NCBI RefSeq assembly: GCF_004193175.1
Contig: NZ_SAUH01000001.1
Location: forward strand, 909,501 to 973,500
Source of the DNA: Streptomyces sp. RFCAC02
Lineage (GTDB): Bacteria; Actinomycetota; Actinomycetes; Streptomycetales; Streptomycetaceae
Length of the DNA: 64,000 nt
Direction of reading: 5' to 3'
Part shown: positions 59,590 to 64,000 of the stretch, piece by piece
Numbering within the stretch: position 1 is the stretch's first letter
Layout: each line of letters starts with the position of its first letter
Notes under the pieces: generated by a model
Databases searched by the model: none
What the model saw: the letters and a program-made list of their open reading frames with translations, nothing else
Told to the model about the DNA's origin: nothing
Translations under genes and position numbers: made by a program

Positions 59590-60588
59590 GTGCTGAAAGC
59601 AGTGCGAAACCCCCTCGCCTACATCGCCGAGCGCTGGACGCCCCACCCGAGGACCGTCCACCGGGCGGCACTCGCCGCGCTCGTGCTCTCGGTCGTCATC
59701 ATCATCACGGGCGGCGCCGTCCGGCTCACCGGCTCGGGCCTCGGCTGCGACACCTGGCCCACCTGCAGCGACGGCAACCTGGTCACCACCAGCGAGAACG
59801 GCCTGCACGGCGCGATCGAGTTCGGCAACCGCATGATGACCTACGTCGTCAGCGCGGCCGTGGGCTGGTTCATCGTCGCGGCGCGGTGCGCGAAGCCCGA
59901 GCGCAGGTCGCTGACGCGGCTCGGCTGGGCGCAGTTCTGGGTCGTCATGTCGAACGGCGTCGTCGGCGGCGTGACCGTCCTGACCAAGCTGAACCCGTTC
60001 ATCGTGGCCGCGCACTTCATCGCCGCCGTCGCCCTCCTGACGGTGACGGTCATCAGCTGGCTGCGCACCCGTGAGGGTGACGAAGCGCCCCGGCCGCTGG
60101 TCGGCGTCCCGGTGCGCCGCGGCGTGATCGCGCTGACGCTGCTGAGCGCCGCCCTCCTCGTCGTCGGCACGGCGGTGACCGGCACCGGCAAGCACGCGGG
60201 CGACGACAGCGACATCGAGCGCATGCCGTTCGACTGGGACACGGTGACCCGCCTGCACTCGGGCCTGGCCTGGGCCGTGGTCCTCGGGACGGTCGCCCTC
60301 GTCGTCGCCCTGCGGGTCCTCGACGCGCCGTCCCGGCCGCGCGCCGCCGCGCGCGACCTGCTGATCGTGCTGCTCGCCCAGGGCGTCATCGGCTACACGC
60401 AGTACTTCCTCGACGAGCCGGAGCTGCTGGTCGGGTTCCACATACTGGGCGCTTCCCTGGTGTGGGTGTACACGATGCGTCTGCTGCTGTCCGTGCGGGA
60501 CCGCGGCGCGGCGACCGTGCCGCCGGCCCCGGGCGACGGCGACGCGGCGACCGCCTCCGACGGCACACGGGTCCCGGCGACCGCCTGA
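59590..60588 (+). CDS. ctaA: Heme A synthase CtaA
   Basis: CtaA oxidises the methyl group of heme O to give heme A for cytochrome c oxidase. The 332 aa protein has eight membrane helices and the COX15/CtaA landmarks: VRLTGSGLGCDTWPTC with its Cys pair, and heme-ligand His residues in NGLHGAIEFGNRMM, VAAHFIAAV, RLHSGLAWA and GFHILGASLVW. The gene for the preceding step, ctaB, lies 3 kb away. The GTG start is leaderless by position. Confidence 0.92.
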   Translation: MLKAVRNPLAYIAERWTPHPRTVHRAALAALVLSVVIIITGGAVRLTGSGLGCDTWPTCSDGNLVTTSENGLHGAIEFGNRMMTYVVSAAVGWFIVAARCAKPERRSLTRLGWAQFWVVMSNGVVGGVTVLTKLNPFIVAAHFIAAVALLTVTVISWLRTREGDEAPRPLVGVPVRRGVIALTLLSAALLVVGTAVTGTGKHAGDDSDIERMPFDWDTVTRLHSGLAWAVVLGTVALVVALRVLDAPSRPRAAARDLLIVLLAQGVIGYTQYFLDEPELLVGFHILGASLVWVYTMRLLLSVRDRGAATVPPAPGDGDAATASDGTRVPATA

Positions 60589-60613
60589 CCGTGCGCCGCG
60601 ACCGCCGTCGCGC

Positions 60614-61180
60614 TCAGGAGCCGGTCAGCTCCACGAGCGCCCGCACGGTGTTCCAGTTGCGCGAGGTGACCTCGACGCCCTTCAGCAGCGCCGGGCGCTG
60701 AAGGGCGGGGGCGAGGCGCGAGACCCCGAGCCCGTCCGGGGCGTACAGGTAGAGCACCCGGTCACCGATGCGGAACTCCTCGGGCCGGTACGCCGCCGGA
60801 TCGACGGACGCGAAGCGCTCGGCGGTGAGCGGCCCGGAGCCGAACACGGCGTGCAGGTGCCTGCCCGCCGACTCGCCGGCGGGGAACGGGCAGGCGTCGT
60901 GGACCGCACGCAGGTACGCCCCGCCGCGCACCAGGCAGGCGACGCGGAAGCCGAGGCGCCGTTCGATCGCGTCCTCGATGCCCGCGGCGAGCGCGCCCTC
61001 CGCGTCCTCGCCGTCCCCGCCGTCCGCGTCACCGGCGAAGACGGCGTTGCCGCTGTTGAGGTGCGTGCGCACCGAGCCGTGGCCGAGGTCCGTCAGGATC
61101 TCCCGGAGCACGGGCATCGGCAGCCGCTTGGCGCCGCCCACGTTGACGCCGCGCAGCAGGGCCGCGTACATCGCCGTCAT
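60614..61180 (-). CDS. DUF1697 family protein
   Basis: The 188 aa protein has the DUF1697 pattern YAALLRGVNVGGAKRLPM at the N-terminus, HLNSGNAVFAG and the C-terminal SRNWNTVRAL. The family is widespread and without known function. Its ATG overlaps the GNAT gene stop as ATGA (61177-61180), so the two are cotranslated. Confidence 0.87.
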   Translation of the reverse strand: MTAMYAALLRGVNVGGAKRLPMPVLREILTDLGHGSVRTHLNSGNAVFAGDADGGDGEDAEGALAAGIEDAIERRLGFRVACLVRGGAYLRAVHDACPFPAGESAGRHLHAVFGSGPLTAERFASVDPAAYRPEEFRIGDRVLYLYAPDGLGVSRLAPALQRPALLKGVEVTSRNWNTVRALVELTGS

Positions 61181-61635
61181 GCGGCGGTCACCGGGCCACG
61201 TGCGCCGCGCACCATGAAGACGTCCACCGGGTCCTCGCTCTCCGGCACGAACCCGTGCCGTTCGTACAGCCGCCGGGCCGGGCTGCCCCGCAGGACGTTC
61301 AGCCGGACCCGCACGCCCTCGCGGTCGCAGCGGTCGAGGAGTGCGCGCAGCACGGCCGTACCGATGCCGCGGCCCTGCGCGGCGGGGGCCAGGTAGAAGT
61401 GCTCCAGCCGGTGCGCGTCGCCGTCCGGGCGCAGCGCGACGCAGCCGGCGAACGCGCCGTCCACCTCGATCACCCGCGTGTGCTCGGGTTCGAAGCCGTC
61501 CCGGAGACGCTGCCGCACCCGCCGCTCGTCGTAGCGCCCGAGCCGCTCCAGGTCCGCGCGCAGCACCACGGCACGCAGCTCGGCCACCGCTTCGACATCC
61601 GCAGCGGCGGCCGGCCGGAACACCCAATCCGTCAT
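61177..61635 (-). CDS. GNAT-family N-acetyltransferase
   Basis: The 152 aa protein has the acetyl-CoA motif LAPAAQGRGIGTAVLRAL (about residues 83-100) and the C-terminal LYERHGFVP. The acceptor is unknown. It is translationally coupled to the DUF1697 gene after it. It starts at ATG 61635 without a strong ribosome site. Confidence 0.87.
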   Translation of the reverse strand: MTDWVFRPAAAADVEAVAELRAVVLRADLERLGRYDERRVRQRLRDGFEPEHTRVIEVDGAFAGCVALRPDGDAHRLEHFYLAPAAQGRGIGTAVLRALLDRCDREGVRVRLNVLRGSPARRLYERHGFVPESEDPVDVFMVRGARGPVTAA

Positions 61636-61743
61636 GATCGTCAGACTATCGCCCGTCCGGCGGAGCCGGACGCCGTGCCGTTCGGACCGCCGTCGCCCGG
61701 GTCCGCGCCGTCCGCGAGACGGTTGTTGCGGCCGATCTCCGGC

Positions 61744-61944
61744 GCGCGCCTGACCGTGCCGGCGACGGCGCTGGGCGCCCGGCCCGTCGGCGCGGCGCTG
61801 GAACGGCAGCTCCGCCCCGTCGCGGACGACGTGACCGGGCACGTCCTGCGGGACTGCGGCCACATCATCCCGCTGCACCGGCCGCGCGCCCTGCTCGCGC
61901 TGCTGCGCCCGTTCCTCTCGGGCGGGGACGCAGCCGCGGGCTGA
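61744..61944 (+). pseudogene. C-terminal remnant of an alpha/beta hydrolase
   Basis: The last 66 codons of a plus-strand frame match the end of epoxide-hydrolase-like alpha/beta hydrolases: LTVPATALGARPVG, ALERQLRPVADDVTGHVL and the catalytic His in RDCGHIIPLHRP. The N-terminal 200 or more residues, including the nucleophile, are absent; the GNAT gene starts in the opposite direction about 110 nt upstream. No likely start codon or ribosome site is seen, so it is a decayed fragment. Confidence 0.55.
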
Positions 61945-61947
61945 GCG

Positions 61948-63038
61948 TCACGCGCCCCCGGTGCCGGCGTCCAGGCGGTAGACGCGGCGTGCCGTGCCGC
62001 CCCCGACCAGGGCAGCGACGCGGCGCGCGTCGGCCGGGCCGCAGTCGCCGTCGTCCACCCATGCCGTCAGCACGCGGTCCAGCGCCTGCTGGAACTGCCG
62101 CACCCGCACCACATGCAGTTCGGGCAGGGTGCCGGCGCCCGTGGAGAACAGCAGCTTCCCGAACGGCGCCTCGGCCAGCGTCTCCGCCGGCTCGGGTCCC
62201 ACGTCCGCGTAGACGTGGGGGAAGGCCGCCGCGAGCCGGGCCGCGGCACGGTGGTGGGGCCGCTCCGGCATGAGGACGATCGTGCCGGCGCCCGCCGTGG
62301 CGTGCAGCAGCGGCGTGAGCCGGGCCGGGTCGCCGCAGCGCAGCTGGACGGGCCGCCCGGTCGCGAGCGCGCTCCACAGCAGGTGCCCGGAGAGCACCGG
62401 GCCCGGCCGCCGCGGCCGGTCCGGGTCGGCGAGCCAGCGGCCCGCCGCGCGGCGCACGGCCGCCGGCCCCGGCCGTCCGGCGCCGAGGCCGTCCGCGTCG
62501 CAGACGAAGGCGGCCGACCCGCGGGCCGCGGCGACCAGGGCCTCCGCCATGTCCTCCAGAAGGGCGGCGGCGCCGCCCGCCGTGCCGGCGGCCCGGGCGG
62601 CGAGCGCGGAGAGGTCCGTCAGTTCGAGGGCACGCCCGCCCGCGGCCGACGCCAGCTCGGGACGGTCGTGACGGCCTCGTCGTCCCGTGCCGGCCGTTCG
62701 GTGCCCGCCTCCGGCCCGGTCCCGACGAGGAGGACCCGGATCCCGGTGGCCCGCAGGAGCGCGCGGCCCGCCGCGTACGCCCCCAGTTCACGACGGCGCG
62801 CCAGGTAGCGGACGGCCGGGACGTGCGGGTCGAGCCCGAGGATCGGCGGGCACCACCGGCGTACGGCGAGCCCGACGCGCGAGTCGAAGAAGCTGCCGCC
62901 GAACCCCCGGCCGAAGCCGCCGCCGCGCACCCCGGAGGCCGCCGCGAGATGCCGTTCGAAGGCGCCGAGACCCAGCTCCCCGTGCAGCACCCCGTGGCTG
63001 TACTGGTCCACGAGATCGACCGGGGTCGTCCGGGACAT
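61948..63038 (-). pseudogene. Frameshifted amidohydrolase family protein
   Basis: From ATG 63038 the frame encodes the start of an amidohydrolase_2-type protein (VDLVDQYSHGVLHGELGLG, VRRWCPPILGLDPH, RYLARRRELG) and then stops at 62619. From about 62670 the next frame carries the expected continuation (ELASAAGGRALELTDLSALA), through SGHLLWSALATGRPVQLRCG, HVYADVGPEP and FGKLLFSTGAGTLPELHVV, to 61948. Together they make a full-length TIM-barrel hydrolase of the type found near glutamine synthetase-like genes. One indel around 62640-62700 explains the break. Confidence 0.72.
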
Positions 63039-63096
63039 CACGCGCTTGTCCCCCCTCACGTGCGAAACCGCTGACAGGTGTCGGCCCACCCCGCGC

Positions 63097-63486
63097 TCAG
63101 GCGTCCGCGCCGCCCGGCCGCCCACCGCCGAGCTGGAGCCCGGCCATGCGCGACCATTCGTACGGCCCCGTGCGGAGCCGGCCGGCCGTCTCCCCGTCGA
63201 GGGCGGGGCGCAGCGCGACCCCGGCGCGGACGGCCGCGCCCTCCAGGGCGTCCCGGTCGGCCGCCACCACGTCGCCCCACGCGCCGTCGGCGCCGACGAT
63301 GACGAGCCGGTGGCCGCGGGTGCCGAGGTACGCGATCTGGGCCTCGGCGCCGTCCGCGCCACCGTGCGCCCCGGTGAAGGCCCGCACACGCCGCGCGAGG
63401 CGCTCCACCTCGCGCCCCGACGGACCCGCAGCGGCCGGATCGCCGGGCGCCGGAACCTGCTCTTCCGTGTCAGCCATACGGCTCAT
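63097..63486 (-). CDS. Conserved hypothetical protein near ctaB
   Basis: The 129 aa protein is probably one alpha/beta domain, with the central AQIAYLGTRGHRLVIVGADGAWGDVV as the most conserved-looking part (about residues 47-72), and disordered Pro/Ala- and Gly-rich ends. ATG 63486 has GGAAG at 4 nt; ATG 63477 has no site. I do not know its function. It lies between the broken amidohydrolase and ctaB on the same strand. Confidence 0.65.
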   Translation of the reverse strand: MSRMADTEEQVPAPGDPAAAGPSGREVERLARRVRAFTGAHGGADGAEAQIAYLGTRGHRLVIVGADGAWGDVVAADRDALEGAAVRAGVALRPALDGETAGRLRTGPYEWSRMAGLQLGGGRPGGADA

Positions 63487-63546
63487 GCTACTTCCGGGTA
63501 TCCGGGACCGCCCGCGGCGTTTCCGCCAACCGGCGCGCCGCCCGGC

Positions 63547-64000
63547 TCAGGAGACGAACGGGTCGATCGCAACGGCGAGGAACACCAGCGAGACGTAGGT
63601 GATCGACCAGTGGAACAGGCGCATCTCCTTGAGCTTCGCGCCCTGTTCACCCGCCCGGGCGCGCGCCTGGAGCGCGTGCGCCTCCCACAGCCACCAGATG
63701 CCCGCGACCGCGGCGACCGCCGTGTAGAACCAGCCGGCGTACCCGAGGGGCCACAGCAGCAGCGAGACGGCGACCATCACCCAGCTGTAGACCACGATCT
63801 GCCGGGCCACCACGAGGTTCCCCGCGACGACCGGCAGCATCGGCACGCCGACCCGCTCGTAGTCGTCCTTGGTCTTCATCGACAGGGGCCAGTAGTGCGG
63901 GGGCGTCCAGAAGAACATGACGAGGAACAGCACGACCGCGCCCCACGAGACGGTCCCCGTGACCGACGACCAGCCGATGAACACCGGCAGGCAGCCGGCG
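63547..64000 (-). CDS. ctaB: Protoheme IX farnesyltransferase CtaB (partial)
   Basis: CtaB attaches a farnesyl group to protoheme to make heme O, the substrate of CtaA. The visible 150 C-terminal residues include [14 protein letters not shown] and [13 protein letters not shown], hallmark stretches of UbiA-type heme O synthases, and four to five membrane segments. The N-terminal half lies beyond the right edge of the window. Confidence 0.93.
   Translation of the reverse strand, partial: AGCLPVFIGWSSVTGTVSWGAVVLFLVMFFWTPPHYWPLSMKTKDDYERVGVPMLPVVAGNLVVARQIVVYSWVMVAVSLLLWPLGYAGWFYTAVAAVAGIWWLWEAHALQARARAGEQGAKLKEMRLFHWSITYVSLVFLAVAIDPFVS

Noticed and set aside
1..64000. Insertion sequences, integrase, tRNA or rRNA genes, biosynthetic gene clusters
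   Set aside because: No transposase or integrase motifs, no tRNA-like cloverleaf, and no PKS, NRPS or terpene synthase genes were found; the block is core metabolism and regulation.

Overview
The window is chromosomal DNA from a streptomycete or a very close relative. It is very G+C-rich with strong third-position bias, uses GTG and TTG starts often, and has many ATGA/GTGA start-stop overlaps. It carries actinomycete markers: an LAETG sortase substrate, SigE-family and SigJ/ECF41 sigma factors, an XRE/DUF5753 + DUF397 + ATP-binding locus, a suf operon led by SufR, and ectABCD. From memory, the order (LAETG protein, ect, pectate lyase, dapA, dapD, suf, ctaA, ctaB) follows a core block of the S. 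coelicolor chromosome. I see no phage, transposase, CRISPR, tRNA or rRNA; this is core chromosome with local gain, loss and decay.

Layout. 1-5.9 kb: oxidoreductase, LAETG surface protein, membrane Ser/Thr kinase, amidohydrolase and a SigE-family sigma factor. 6.1-9.6 kb: ectABCD for ectoine and 5-hydroxyectoine, with a palindrome-rich upstream region. 9.6-14.5 kb: PhoX-like phosphatase, IclR regulator, NUDIX hydrolase and purine permease. 14.6-30.3 kb: a sugar-acid/pectin block holding KdgD and uronate dehydrogenase on divergent transcripts, pectate lyase, a CUT1 ABC importer with a Gfo/Idh oxidoreductase, and an IlvD/Edd dehydratase + DHDPS-family + GntR operon. By family knowledge, the uronate and the pentonate arms would both end at alpha-ketoglutarate semialdehyde. 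30.3-35.4 kb: a tandem Lrp regulator, then a chain of small coupled genes (68 aa protein, ATP-binding protein, 32 aa membrane peptide, Cys-rich protein, membrane protein, maltokinase-cap-like protein) facing an XRE regulator and three DUF397 genes, two of them recent duplicates. 35.4-48.5 kb: acidic hypothetical protein, secreted nuclease-like protein, dapA, methyltransferase, AhpD-like protein with its ECF41 sigma factor, MoxR/VWA pair, EI24 protein, dapD, SMR efflux with TetR, and a Cys-rich small protein. 48.5-55.2 kb: sufR-B-D-Rieske-C-S-U-T, almost fully coupled, with a CAAC-N6-GTTG box at the sufR start. 55.3-64 kb: a frameshifted LacI regulator beside an intact LacI-type operator and a Gfo/Idh gene, an ABC-2 exporter, ctaA, DUF1697, GNAT, a hydrolase remnant, a frameshifted amidohydrolase and the end of ctaB.

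Three loci look broken or fused: lacI, the amidohydrolase, and a DoxX-like ORF that runs without a stop into the GntR gene. A fourth is only the C-terminal remnant of a hydrolase. Whether these are real decay or indel errors in the sequence must be settled from reads. The least explained parts are the six-gene coupled chain at 31.3-33.4 kb, the unknown protein coupled to KdgD, and the shared CATAT/ATATG palindromes in the sugar-acid block.
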